The notes under the pieces were generated by a model. It was not told the origin of the DNA, did no database searches, and saw only the letters and a program-made list of their open reading frames with translations. Below, piece after piece: positions 1-10,153 of a DNA stretch of 64,000 bases (its first letter is position 1; each line of letters begins with the position of its first letter). This stretch comes from Monocercomonoides exilis (taxonomy: Eukaryota; Preaxostyla; Oxymonadida; Polymastigidae), in assembly GCA_001643675.2 (NCBI GenBank), contig LSRY02000003.1:1478001-1542000 (forward strand), in the 5' to 3' direction. The position numbers were made by a program, and so were the translations under genes.

Positions 1-1673
1 AGTAGATGGAGATAATAATGTATCATTGCGAGAAAAATTAATGGGATACAGTGCCTGTGTTAATTGAGAAGATGAATCTTGCTTGCAGGATGTGTCCAAA
101 TCTTCCTCGATATCCATTCGATCATCGTTTGTTTCAAGTTCGACTTCCATTGAAGGCTGCTCAATTATTCCAACACAAATTGGCGGGGAATCGGACGTAT
201 AAAGATGACAGTCTGATGAAAGCAGGAGAATTCCAATGTACAGCGGAAATCGTGCTGCAAGTGGTGATGGAACAGTTTCCTGGTGGGAATATCCCATTTC
301 GAGTGGAGTTTTCATTTCGCTCATTTCAGAGTGAATCATTGGCGCACTTTGAAAGAGGCTTGATGCTGAATAGATTGACGATTCAGAAGTTGCTGACGTT
401 TGACGTAAATGAAAGCCTGCGAGCAAACTGGAAGAAGTTTGTGGAGCAGATGTTGATAGTGAGCTTTTATGATCAAATTTGATTCCACTCATTAAATTTG
501 CTGTCGGAGAGTTTGATGAATCTAGCTGTATAAATGAAAAGCTCGAAAAAAGAAGTGAAAATGGAGTTGTCCCGAAATCATAAGCACTGGATTTGTGCAC
601 GAACAGAAATAATGGAGAGCATAATACAGGGAAAAGTAATGATTTGTCATTTTTGCTGTTATCAACATTTGTACAATTCAGAAAAAATGGAAGCATGGAA
701 TTATCAAATGCTTCTTCGCTTTGAGAAGCCTTTTGTTTAGTTTCTTTCGTGAATAATTCAAATTCCACGAGTTTTATCTTTATTTGCCCAATCTGTTCGC
801 AATCAAAACAATGACCTTCAAGCTGTTAAGTTTTAGAAAAGTGTTTCAAATAATGATGATTAAAAACCTCAGAATATTTGCTATTTAGCATCCAAATCCT
901 CATTTCTGCCGAACACTCATTAAATATTTGACCGTTCCACGCCAAGATGTCTAAAATCCAAATTGTTTTCTCTTTTTCTGACCACAAGCAATCAAGCAAG
1001 CAATTCCCCTCTGAATACAAAATTGAAAAATAAAAATGTTATAATTATTATTATTATATCGATCCAATTCAATAGCATTGAAAAATATATAATAGTTAAA
1101 TAAAATCAGACTTTTGCGTCTGTATGATCCACCAGGAAAAATACTATCGAAATCAATATCTTTTGATGATGATGATGTTTTCTTGGATTTTTCATCATGA
1201 AGTTGTACGTTTATCAAATGTGTAATTCCATTTTCAGATCTAAGAATACATCGGACCCCTTTTGGGACTTGGGCAAACATCCAATTTTCTTCTAAATCTT
1301 CTGGTATTTCAAGCATCCATTCAGGTTGCATCGGCGAAAATAACAAATAATCGCAAATTGCTGTAACCGAATTAAAAGTATGTGAAACACTTGTTTCAGA
1401 CAGTATAACATATGAATCATTTTCTGACTGGCTGGAAATTTCTATAATATTATCTGATTTCTTGTGAGTATCACTGATTCGTTCATCGCATTGTTCAAGG
1501 TATTCCAACCTCAATTCTTTCAATGTTTGTTTTTTCTTTAATGCACTTTTTTTGTATCTCTCCTTTCTTCTTTGTTCCTGAGTTATGTATCTTTTTAATG
1601 AAAAGGCAAGTTTGCGCTTTTCAATAAGGCTAAGTTTTTTCCTTAATGGAAAGTTTAAATCAAATTCATCCAT
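1..1673 (-). CDS. SNUPN: Snurportin-1-like m3G-cap-binding import adaptor, 3'-partial, three exons
   Basis: Likely adaptor that brings trimethylguanosine-capped spliceosomal snRNPs into the nucleus with importin-beta. Exons run 1673-1112, 1010-868 and 822-1, and the frame is still open at the window edge. The first ATG (1671-1673) precedes a Lys/Arg-rich N terminus resembling the importin-beta-binding domain. Next comes a segment with PEWMLEIPEDLEENW and FPGGSYRR, matching the family's SEWLIDVPSDLGQEW and LPGGNRR. Exon 2 carries LLDCLWSEKEKTIWILDIL and WMLNSK, like the family's LDCIYNEVNQTYYVLDV and WMHSK. Exon 3 has a weaker IGILLLSSDCHLYTSDSPP segment (compare DGLLFYHKQTHYSPGSTP) and then an acidic/Ser-rich tail, so the protein (over 500 residues) is longer than the roughly 360-residue animal protein. 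It is the best-preserved conventional gene in the window. The family call is strong; the exon 2/3 junction is less certain. Confidence 0.8.
823..867 (-). other. Probable short intron 2 of the snurportin-like gene
   Basis: On the minus strand it begins GTTTTTAATC and ends ACTTAACAG, 45 nt, with a CTTAAC branch-like motif next to the acceptor. It is a multiple of three and holds one in-frame TAA. The alternatives are no intron with a nonsense or reassigned TAA. Exons on both sides are in the same frame. Confidence 0.5.
1011..1111 (-). other. Intron 1 of the snurportin-like gene
   Basis: On the minus strand it begins GTCTGATTT and ends TTGTATTCAG, 101 nt. Removing it joins SYRRK to GNCLLDCLW in frame, exactly where snurportins continue from the PGG motif to the LDC motif. 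The intron is AT-rich with no branch motif obvious to me. Confidence 0.75.
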
Positions 1674-2587
1674 GTTCAATTTATGATGAACAAAAATTTT
1701 CTTTAATTGAACAGCAGATAAGATTTCTTTTTGATTGAAAATTGATTTTAAAATATAATATTTCAGATCAATTTTCTTCACAAAAACTTCAAGTCTTTTT
1801 TTTGAAAATTTTAATGAAAATTTTATTAAATATATAATATAAATCTTGGATTCACAAAATTATAATGTGATTGTTTTATAATTGTTCAAAAAAGAAATTC
1901 TCACTTGACTTTTTTTTTTGATTTATTTTTTCATTTTCAGTTAATAATCGCACACAACAAAAATGTTGAAGCATATTCATTTGTGATCGAAATTGATATT
2001 AAAACGTATTCTTCTTTTTTTGAAGAGTTTGTTTTTCTTCAATCAATTTTCTCATGCAAAATTTTATATTTTTAGAACAAATAACAAAATAAAAAATAGT
2101 CCATTTTTTGACATAAGCGAAATGTTACAACACTTCATGTTATGATAACAACGATGCCTGTTGACAAATATGAAAATCATATTTATTTTGAAATCTGAGG
2201 AAGTGAAATAAAGTTTTGAGTGAAGTAATTTTTATGTGTTTTGTGCAAAAAAAGCTTGAAAGTCCTATTTTCCCCCATTTTATTTAAAAAAAAAAGTTTA
2301 AGTCTTTTCTTTTGCTTTTCTTTTCTTTTTTTGAAAAGTTCCTTTTGTTTTATTTTCAAAAAAAAATAATAATTTCATATTTTCATCATATTTCTGTTCC
2401 TACTCACGAATTTTCATTAAAATTGAAGCAAAACCTCAAATAATGTTAAAATTATCATTACAGTGAAGTTACATAAGTGTGAACAGAAATTTGATGCAAA
2501 AAATGAAATTTTTGTTCTATTTGAAAATTTAACAAAAGGAACTTGTCAAAAAAAATCAGCCAATTTATATTGTAATCTGAAAATATA
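1674..2587. other. AT-rich intergenic stretch, no gene seen
   Basis: Long A and T runs with only short chance ORFs. It presumably contains the 5' region of the snurportin-like gene; an upstream exon cannot be excluded. Confidence 0.6.
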
Positions 2588-3060
2588 AAGGGTTGCACTT
2601 TTTCATCTGACATCTTTTTCACCCCCCAACCCACACACACACCCTTTTTTTGTGGAGCTGGCTACGGCTTAACACAAGCTCGTAACCAACAAAAAATAAC
2701 TAGATACGTTTATTTTAATATTATTAAACTTATGCAGAAAATATTTTAAAGAAAAATATTTCACTTAAAAATCTCGGTATTTTTTCATTTTATTTTTTGA
2801 TTACAAAATTGATGGTCTTTCCATGAATATAACATTCTGGAAGTTTTAAGCTACATCAACTTAACTCCTCATATCCTTTTTATTGGTTTTATAACTTTTC
2901 ACATTTCATAAGTTTCTTTTTCACCTGTTTTCTCATTTCATCGACTTTTCGGAAAAATGAAATTATTATACGAATGATGAATTCTTGAAAAAAATAATTA
3001 TGATTATCCTTAATACACCAAAAATTATTCAAGATCGAAAAACTTTAATTCAACATCGAA
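2588..3060 (+). repeat. Small inverted repeat, left arm
   Basis: Pairs with 3613-4085 on the opposite strand (matching coordinates sum to 6673). The outer tip starts AAGGGTTGCACTTTTTC and the arm includes a CACACACA run, a GC-containing hairpin and a tract ending CAACATCGAA. A few mismatches occur near the outer tip; the rest looks almost identical. No target-site duplication is evident, so a foldback transposon is possible but unproven. Confidence 0.9.
2657..2690 (-). other. 34-nt strong stem-loop inside the left arm
   Basis: Read on the minus strand, GTTGGTTACG pairs with CGTAGCCAGC through ten pairs, two of them G-U. A second GCTT/AAGC stem follows a bulged A and closes a GTGTT loop. The opposite strand would have A-C mismatches, so the fold favours this strand. 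It is not a tRNA. Confidence 0.5.
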
Positions 3061-3612
3061 ATTAATTATTCGAAATCGAAAAAGAAGATAATAAGTTCAG
3101 AATTTCAATTAAAGTCAAAATTAAAAAAGTTTAATTGAAACAAATGTTAATTGTGACAAATGTTTATTTATAGGAAATGTTTTTCTTTCGTTTTTAACAA
3201 CTGTTTTCCATGATTAAGACTGATGTCATTCGATTCTTTTCTCATTTTGAATATTGAAAATGTTTAATTTTATCAGTTTCAAATGCAATAAATGAAATTC
3301 AAAACATTTTATTTTCAGTAAATGAAATGAATTTTTGTATTTAAGTGCACAAAACAAGATCATGAATTATCCTATCACTTTTATTTTTTGCAAAAATTGT
3401 TTATTTTATTCTGAGCACATGTTAAGAGTCAAAAAATAATATTCTATTTTTTCTTATTCATTCTATTGAACACAACCAAACACCAAAAAAACAACAAAAA
3501 ATATTTTTCTGATTGAAATTGACAAATTTCTCAGATCTTGCTTTGAAATAAAAGTAACTGATATGAGTATGAATTTTTAGGTTTTTTTCAAAATATTTGA
3601 TGACAAAGAATA
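3061..3612. other. Spacer of the small inverted repeat
   Basis: About 550 bp of AT-rich sequence, not itself symmetrical, with no supported ORF. Confidence 0.6.
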
Positions 3613-4085
3613 TTCGATGTTGAATTAAAGTTTTTCGATCTTGAATAATTTTTGGTGTATTAAGGATAATCATAATTATTTTTTTCAAGAATTCATCATT
3701 CGTATAATAATTTCATTTTTCCGAAAAGTCGATGAAATGAGAAAACAGGTGAAAAAGAAACTTATGAAATGTGAAAAGTTATAAAACCAATAAAAAGGAT
3801 ATGAGGAGTTAAGTTGATGTAGCTTAAAACTTCCAGAATGTTATATTCATGGAAAGACCATCAATTTTGTAATCAAAAAATAAAATGAAAAAATACCGAG
3901 ATTTTTAAGTGAAATATTTTTCTTTAAAATATTTTCTGCATAAGTTTAATAATATTAAAATAAACGTATCTAGTTATTTTTTGTTGGTTACGAGCTTGTG
4001 TTAAGCCGTAGCCAGCTCCACAAAAAAAGGGTGTGTGTGTGGGTTGGGGGGTGAAAAAGAGGTCAGAGGAAAAAGTGCAACCCTT
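3613..4085 (-). repeat. Small inverted repeat, right arm
   Basis: Reverse-complement partner of 2588-3060. It ends in GTGCAACCCTT and contains a (GT)n run followed by a G-rich stretch near 4031-4053. Homology stops abruptly at both ends. Confidence 0.9.
3983..4016 (+). other. 34-nt strong stem-loop inside the right arm
   Basis: Mirror copy of the 2657-2690 hairpin, foldable as RNA from the plus strand. Both copies would be transcribed outward from the repeat centre. Confidence 0.5.
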
Positions 4086-5413
4086 GTAAAGAAATGAGTT
4101 AATCCATTTATTTTTGTGCTTTGAGCAAAAAAAGCTTTAAAGTTTGAATTAGCACCCATATTCTATTGCAAATAAAGAATATAAGGAAAAGTCATAAAGA
4201 AAATATTCTGTATAATGTTTGTATGAAAAAAAAAATCGGAAGGGAACCGAGATTTAAAAACAATCTTCATTGAATGAATAAAACACTCAACTGAATTTTT
4301 AATTCAACGACTTTCAATGAACAAAGTTAAAAATACAGTTTTTATGAATCATTTGAACAAATGATATAGATAATATCAAAAAAGTCAATTTGAAGACACA
4401 AAATTAGAAGTGAACAATACAAAAATATTGTTGAATACAGAAATAGATTTCTTCATGTTTTTGAATTCCATTCACTGAAATGTTTTTATTTACGATTTTT
4501 TCTGGTTTTGATAGTTTTGATTTTTTGATGATCAATGATAAATCTTCCATGAGTTTTTGGCCAGGATGAAAAAGAAATTTCATTTGGATGTTTTTCACTC
4601 AGAAAACACAAGAAAACTGAGAGGCTTAAAAAAAATAAAAAAAATACTATTTCACAATAGAATAACTTTTTTACTTAAAAAATCTTGAATGAAAACAAAT
4701 TGATGTGGCTGAAATTTTTAAAGAAAAATTATAGGTTCAAAATTCAATTAATTCATTTTTGACTCTTGAATGTTTCAATGTTGAAACTTTGTGACAGAAA
4801 TAGCTCAAAAAGATTAAAAATGAGTCGATAATAGCAAGGTATTTCTGTGTGAAAAAGAAACAAACTATTCAATAGCAATAACATTTTTAATCCTGAAACA
4901 TAATTTTTGATTATCTTTTGAAATGGTAAGTTAAAGGACATCAGAGAAAAAAAGTTTTGAAAGTGAAAAACAAACAAACAAAAAAATATACATGAAACTC
5001 TGAAATGTGAAATCAACAAACATATTCAAAGTCATTGGCACAAAATATTCATTGGGAGATAAGAAAACAAAGTTGTTTTGTTCTTATCATAAATGAAGTT
5101 CTTTGTACGGAAAAAAGGCGATAAGAATGCTTTGTGATTATTCATGGATTTGTTCCAATGGATATTTGAGACAAATTTTTTGATGCTTCAATTGAATAAA
5201 AAATTATTCCTCAAATAACTTACACACATTGAAAAAGTCATCGCACATTTCGTGCTCTCTCCCTCTTTCTTTTCATATTCCATCGCATGCTCATCCAAAT
5301 GCAACCTTCCAAAGAAAATAACTCATTGCAGAAATATGTTCTTTGTTTTTCATTCTCAATCTGATTAGAAATATTGAACGAAAAAGTTTGTTCAACTCAA
5401 ATAAATTTCTGTA
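4086..5413. other. AT-rich intergenic stretch, no gene seen
   Basis: Only short, unconvincing ORFs. It leads into the first Pmp-like gene and presumably holds its promoter; no recognisable motif was found. Confidence 0.55.
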
Positions 5414-5425
5414 ATGTATCTGTAA

Positions 5426-7576
5426 TTGCATTCTTTCTCCATCCACTCAACCATCTTCAAACACACCCACAACCCCATCGATGGAGCCATCCTCCCTTCC
5501 CTCAACAGCCCTGCCACTTCTCTTTCTGCCTTCAACACCTCTTTCCTCCACCAAACTCGATCTTTACCAAATGCTGCTGTTGTATATGAAGGAAATGAAA
5601 CTCACAGAAAATCACCTGGAAGATTGACTTCATTCGATGTTAACAGCCATCGCTTCGAATGGTGTGAATGGAATGATTTAAATGGCGGAGGTAGTAATGG
5701 AGGTGCGCTTTATGTTTCTTGTGCAAATGCTAATCTCACAATCACTTCTTGCTCATTCGATAATTGTTCAACCACAGGTGGATTTAGCGGTGGAGCGTTA
5801 TATTGTAATCTTTCGTTAAAAATTGATATCTCAAAATCCAATTTTTCAAGTTGCTCAGCTGCTAATGGAGGAGCTGCCTATATTTATAGTTATCAACCCA
5901 ATTCTGATTATTCATTCATGGAAAACAAAATCAAAAGTTGTTCAATAACGAGCAATATTGGGACTGGTTGGTATTTTGCCCTCTATTATATGACCTCAAC
6001 TTGTCAATTTCTGTTTTCCGAATGTTGGTGTATCGCAAATTCTGGTGGTGATTCTGCTGGTTCTTTAACATTTTCTTATCCTCCACAAAACAAACCAAAT
6101 CAATTTTTGGTTAATGATTGCCAGTTCATAAACAATAAATTAACATCAACTTCAACTTCATGGGGAGGTGCTGCGCTTTGCTGCACAGCAACTTATTCCT
6201 GGATGAATGGAGTAAATTTCATCACATTCTGCTTCTTCGATGGCAACACTGCGACGAATGGCAGAGGTAATGATGTGTTCTTTAATGGCAGCAGCATCAC
6301 CCAATCCCCATTCAATCAGTGCGGGTCAACAACAGAATCAAAAAGAGTGTGGAACGCAGGAACTGCTGATGATGTTGAGTTCAACAGATGGCTCCCTCTC
6401 ATAACAACATTCAAAATCGTGTCAAATAATGGAACAAACACCGATCTCTGCGGAATCACACAGCTCAGTCCATGCAAAACAATTGAATATGCTCTTGTTC
6501 GCATGACAGATGCCCAAGACGCCTCTCTCACACTCCTCTCCTCAACATTTGTTCCTTCTCAAACACTCACTTTCAGCGCGGTTGACACCATAATCACTGG
6601 AAATGGCACAACTGCCACCACCATCGCCTCCAGTGGCATTCCCCAGCCACCAAACTCACATTCACAGTCATCACAATCATCATCATCATTTTCTTCATTT
6701 TCTTCATTTTCATCTGCATCTTCTTCACCAGATCCATCTGCCTCGTCTGCCCTCTTCCAACAGACCCAGGGCTCCCTCACAGTCTCTGCCCTCGCCATCG
6801 CCCACAACTCCTCAAACCCCATCACCCCCATCCTCTTCCACCTCTCCGATAACTCCCCTTCCCTCAACCTCAACACAACCACCATCACTGGAACAACCTC
6901 CAATTCAATCACCACACCCCTCTTCTTCCTCACTGCTGGCTTCCTCGCCCTCAACCACACAGCAATCACCCAACTCGCCCTCAACAGCCAAAGCATCTTT
7001 CACCTCACCTCCCTCACAAACCCCCTCACCCTCAACTCCTCCAACATCACCCACATCACCTCCACTGCCACCCCCGCCAGCTGTGTCCTCTCCTCTGCCA
7101 CCTCCCCTGTCCTCTCCCTCTCCCTCGCCAACTGCACCATCACCAACATCGACTCAGCTCCACAAAACCAACAGACTGCCACCAATGGCGGGTGCATCTC
7201 ATTCGCCTCATCTGCCCCTGCCAACTCGTTTTCTGTGAGTGACACAGCCTTCTCCACCTGCTCTGTGAGCGAGGATACAAGTTCTGGAGGAAGAGGCGGT
7301 GCTCTCATGATCGAGTTCAATGAAGGCTCACAAGTGTCAGAATCCTCCTTTTCCATAACCAATATCGTGTTTTCGGCCAACAAGGCCAGCGTCGGAAGAG
7401 ATATATATTTTGTGTGTGACTCCCTTGTCGCTTCTGTGAACGAGTCTTCCTTCGCCTTCATGGGAAACAACACTCAGAAAGACAATTCGGCTGTTGGACA
7501 TGACAGAACAGAAGCAATTGGAATTTCGATTTATAAATCTTTATCAACGGGCATGCAGCTAACAATGAATATGTGA
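5426..7576 (+). CDS. Pmp-like cysteine-rich surface protein, long form
   Basis: About 716 residues. An N-terminal HNPIDGA segment (about residue 18) is followed by repeats of a beta-helix type: GGALYVSC, LTITSCSFDNCS, GGALYC, FMENK, FINNK, FDGNTATNGRGND. A linker with LCG/SPC (about residues 337-350), a Ser-rich tract (about 410-445), a long Thr/Ser/Leu/Asn region and a second SGGRGGALM block (about 620) follow. GGA and FxxN motifs are typical of chlamydial Pmp proteins and their protist analogues, suggesting a secreted adhesin-like coat protein. No ATG opens the frame: a TAA lies directly before residue 1 and the first in-frame Met lies well inside. The usual basic C-terminal tail has slipped out of frame downstream. 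The 6.7-7.2 kb part is strongly C-rich on this strand. Confidence 0.7.
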   Translation: MHSFSIHSTIFKHTHNPIDGAILPSLNSPATSLSAFNTSFLHQTRSLPNAAVVYEGNETHRKSPGRLTSFDVNSHRFEWCEWNDLNGGGSNGGALYVSCANANLTITSCSFDNCSTTGGFSGGALYCNLSLKIDISKSNFSSCSAANGGAAYIYSYQPNSDYSFMENKIKSCSITSNIGTGWYFALYYMTSTCQFLFSECWCIANSGGDSAGSLTFSYPPQNKPNQFLVNDCQFINNKLTSTSTSWGGAALCCTATYSWMNGVNFITFCFFDGNTATNGRGNDVFFNGSSITQSPFNQCGSTTESKRVWNAGTADDVEFNRWLPLITTFKIVSNNGTNTDLCGITQLSPCKTIEYALVRMTDAQDASLTLLSSTFVPSQTLTFSAVDTIITGNGTTATTIASSGIPQPPNSHSQSSQSSSSFSSFSSFSSASSSPDPSASSALFQQTQGSLTVSALAIAHNSSNPITPILFHLSDNSPSLNLNTTTITGTTSNSITTPLFFLTAGFLALNHTAITQLALNSQSIFHLTSLTNPLTLNSSNITHITSTATPASCVLSSATSPVLSLSLANCTITNIDSAPQNQQTATNGGCISFASSAPANSFSVSDTAFSTCSVSEDTSSGGRGGALMIEFNEGSQVSESSFSITNIVFSANKASVGRDIYFVCDSLVASVNESSFAFMGNNTQKDNSAVGHDRTEAIGISIYKSLSTGMQLTMNM

Positions 7577-7692
7577 ATGATCATCTTGGTATCAAAGCAA
7601 TGTATTGCTGGCTATCAAAGATGCCCTGCAAGTGCACACGCAATGCGACGGGGCTTCTGAAGAAGGTGAAGAAAGTTGGCAAATATTATTGA
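7577..7692 (+). pseudogene. Out-of-frame remnant of the family's basic C-terminal tail
   Basis: In another frame than the preceding gene, 7588-7692 reads GIKAMYCWLSKMPCKC and ends LLKKVKKVGKYY. It matches the in-frame C terminus of the gene at 50511-52754. A small deletion just upstream (around 7510-7560) would explain the frame loss, leaving the upstream gene with a divergent end. Confidence 0.7.
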
Positions 7693-8046
7693 ATGAGCAG
7701 ACAAATAGCGAATTTATGTGCAGATGAAGGCAAATTCGAAGATATTTGAAGAGAAGGCACAAACACACAAAATAATAAATTGACTCAAAAACACTTTTGA
7801 TGGATTAATCATCACATGTCTGCTGTAAATTCTGTTATTTCATTGAAACTTTCTTTGAACATGTCTTTCCTTGAAATCGCTTTCCTTCATTATTTCATCT
7901 TTGATTGCTTGTTGAAGGCTCGTAACAATGTTAAAATCTGAAGAAGAACATCCAATATGGCAAAATAGTTATATTTTTTTTAATGAACTCCATCTGATAG
8001 ACTTTTCTTGGCTAAATATAGAATCATTTCATTGCTGTGTTAGGCC
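7693..8046. other. Spacer, no gene seen
   Basis: Holds the 3' flank shared with the 52.8 kb copy (TTGAATGAGCAGACAAAT and following) and then AT-rich sequence. Confidence 0.5.
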
Positions 8047-8372
8047 TGGCTGAAATTCAATACAAGAATAAATGTTTGCCTTGGCTTTCTGAATAGTAAA
8101 TTGGTGACAATGTTTGACTTTGAATTCTACGGGAGATGCATCAGAAGAAAATTAAAACATTTTTGTTGCTCATTGAAGAAGGCGTGGAAGAAGAGCAGAA
8201 CAAGAATGAAAAGACTGATTTTGGACCAAATAGACTTTTTATCACAAATAACATGAATGGAAATATAAACCATTCAGTTATTGATATGTTGAGAGGAGGA
8301 AATGCAAATGAAACAATTTTTGGCTCATACGGTATTTCTGCTGACAGAAAATGCATAAATGTTTCCAAATGA
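8047..8372 (+). pseudogene. Spacer remnant with LIEEGVEEE motif, best-preserved class
   Basis: The plus frame reads FLLLIEEGVEEEQNKNEK, PNRLFITNNMNGN, MLRGGNANETIFGSYG and stops at TGA (8370). The same block recurs at 63754-64000, and decayed copies lie near 12.6-12.9, 40.7-41.0 and 53.2-53.5 kb in the orientation of the neighbouring Pmp-like gene. In the 53 kb copy the aligned TGA reads GAA and a Lys codon reads TAG, so different copies carry different lesions. Function unknown. Confidence 0.5.
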
Positions 8373-8868
8373 GGTTGCTCATTCCCAATGTCAAGTGAGA
8401 GGGAGCTGCAAAATAGTCAAAGATCGACGAATAAGACGAAGAAGATAGTAAAGAAGGAAAATAAAAATGGAATAAATGAAATCCATGAATAATCAGATGA
8501 TTTTTTTGAAGAAGAATATGAGAAGGCTCCATATGACGTTGTAGACCGAATAAAATATCTTTCTTAACAAGTTGACTTCACAAGGAGATAATAATCCAAA
8601 TTGCAATATTTATGACAGATACTTTCAAGCCAATCAATAGAATTACATTCCCTCAAAGTCAATTGACTCCCTTTTTGTGGGATCCCTATCTTTCCCTTCG
8701 CAAACTGAAAATGATGCTGTTCTGTCAGCGCTGAAAGTTCAAATGAATCAAATGTCAAATGATGATATCAGCAAAGAAGACGAAGAATACGAAGAAGAAG
8801 ACGAAATCGAAGAAGAAGACGAAGAAGAAGAAGAAGAAGATGCAAAAGTCGTAGAAGAAGCCGTGTGA
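8373..8868 (+). pseudogene. Acidic Glu/Asp-rich ORF upstream of a Pmp-like gene
   Basis: Coding-looking segments (SDDFFEEEYEKAPYDVVDR; SKSIDSLFVGSLSFPSQT; a run of E/D ending KVVEEAV) lie in changing frames with TAA and TAG in between. The last 190 nt (8677-8868) are open and end in TGA. Similar acidic ORFs sit just upstream of most Pmp-like genes. The acidic tail is a GAA/GAC simple repeat, so homology based on it alone would mislead. Confidence 0.45.
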
Positions 8869-8995
8869 TATCATAACTCAAAATAAGAAGAAGACAATGA
8901 AGACAATAGACGAATAGAATAAGTTGATCGAAGATTGAGAATTGTGAAGATTAAAAAAATCGAACAACAAAGGAGATGTTCGTAGAAATCGTTAA

Positions 8996-10153
8996 TTTCT
9001 GGTTTTTCATCTTTTCTTTTGCTTTCTTCTGACAAACAAAATCCTCCAAATATTTTTCGCATTCATCTCAATCATCTTCCTCCACACCCACAACCCCATC
9101 GATGGTGCCATCCTCCCCAACCTCAACAGCCCATCCACTTCTCTCTCTGCCTCCAATGTCTCTTTCCTCCGCCAAACACGCTCTTCTTCAAATGCTCCTG
9201 TGGTTCATATTGGAAATGAAACCGACAGAAAATCACCTGGAAGGTTGTCTTCATTTGATGTGAACAGCCATAAATTTGAATGGTGCGAATGGAATAATTC
9301 AAATAGTGGAGCTGTCCATGGTGGTGCACTTTATGTATATTGTGCAAATGCAAATCTCACAATCACTTCTTGTTCATTCAATAATTGCAGTTGCTCAGGA
9401 AGTGGATGTGATGGCGGTGCGATATACTGCAGGTATCTGTTAAATGTCAGCATCACAAAATCCAATATTACAAGTTGCTCGTCTGAATACGGAGGAGCTG
9501 CTTGCATCAGATACCCACAGTCAAATTCAATTTGGACGTTCTCAGATAACAGAGTGGAAAGTTGTAAAATAACAAACTGGTGTGGAACTGGTTGGTATTT
9601 TACTCTCGATAACATGGCCTCAGCCTGCCAGTTTCTGTTTTCAAACTGCAAATGCATTTCAAATTCTGGTGGAAATGCTGCTGGCTCTTTAACATTTCAT
9701 TCGCCTCCAACCAACAAACCAAATAAATTTTCGATCAATGATTGTCAGTTCATAAACAATAAATTAACATCAACTTCAACTTCATGGGGAGGTGCTGCGC
9801 TTTGCTGCACAGCAACTTATTCCTGGATGAGCGGAAATAAATTCATCACTTTTTGTTTCTTCGATGGCAATTCCGCAACTAATGGCAGGGGAAATGATGT
9901 GTTCTTTTACGGAAGTGATATTACACAATCTCCTTTCCAGCAATGCAGCTCAATAACCACAACAAAAAGAGTCTGGAATGCTAAAACTTCTGCAAAGGAG
10001 ACTGTTACACTTTGCTCCCTTTCATCACTTCTCCCCTTTATTCCTTCAATGAAATTCCACCTGCAATTTTCCTTCTTCTTCCTCTTTCTCTTTCTCTTCC
10101 AATTCCTCTTCTTCTATGCTGCTTCATCTAAATCCTCCTTTCATGAGGTGTAG
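8996..10153 (+). CDS. Pmp-like surface protein, short form without ATG
   Basis: The frame is open from just after a TAA at 8993-8995. It begins with a secretion-signal-like hydrophobic stretch ending LLTNKILQIFFAF, then HNPIDGA, FEWCEWNN, GGALYVYC, GGAIYC, FSDNRVESC, FINNK and FDGNSATNGRGND. It breaks off after RVWNAKTSA; the last 40 residues (FFFLFLFLF type) are read from sequence antisense to an acidic ORF. An ATG at 8976 is in a different frame. The homolog at 31188-32288 has the same breakpoint but differs at many positions. Probably non-functional or needing an unseen exon. Confidence 0.6.
   Translation, partial: FLVFHLFFCFLLTNKILQIFFAFISIIFLHTHNPIDGAILPNLNSPSTSLSASNVSFLRQTRSSSNAPVVHIGNETDRKSPGRLSSFDVNSHKFEWCEWNNSNSGAVHGGALYVYCANANLTITSCSFNNCSCSGSGCDGGAIYCRYLLNVSITKSNITSCSSEYGGAACIRYPQSNSIWTFSDNRVESCKITNWCGTGWYFTLDNMASACQFLFSNCKCISNSGGNAAGSLTFHSPPTNKPNKFSINDCQFINNKLTSTSTSWGGAALCCTATYSWMSGNKFITFCFFDGNSATNGRGNDVFFYGSDITQSPFQQCSSITTTKRVWNAKTSAKETVTLCSLSSLLPFIPSMKFHLQFSFFFLFLFLFQFLFFYAASSKSSFHEV

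Noticed and set aside
2588-4085. Small inverted repeat as a DNA transposon with long terminal repeats
   Set aside because: No transposase ORF in the 552-bp spacer and no target-site duplication seen; left as an unclassified inverted repeat.
6559-7473. Long ORFs on both strands (145, 211, 157 aa) within the 5.4-kb gene
   Set aside because: Shadows in a strongly C-biased coding stretch; compositions are Pro/Ser/His or Glu/Val runs without motifs.
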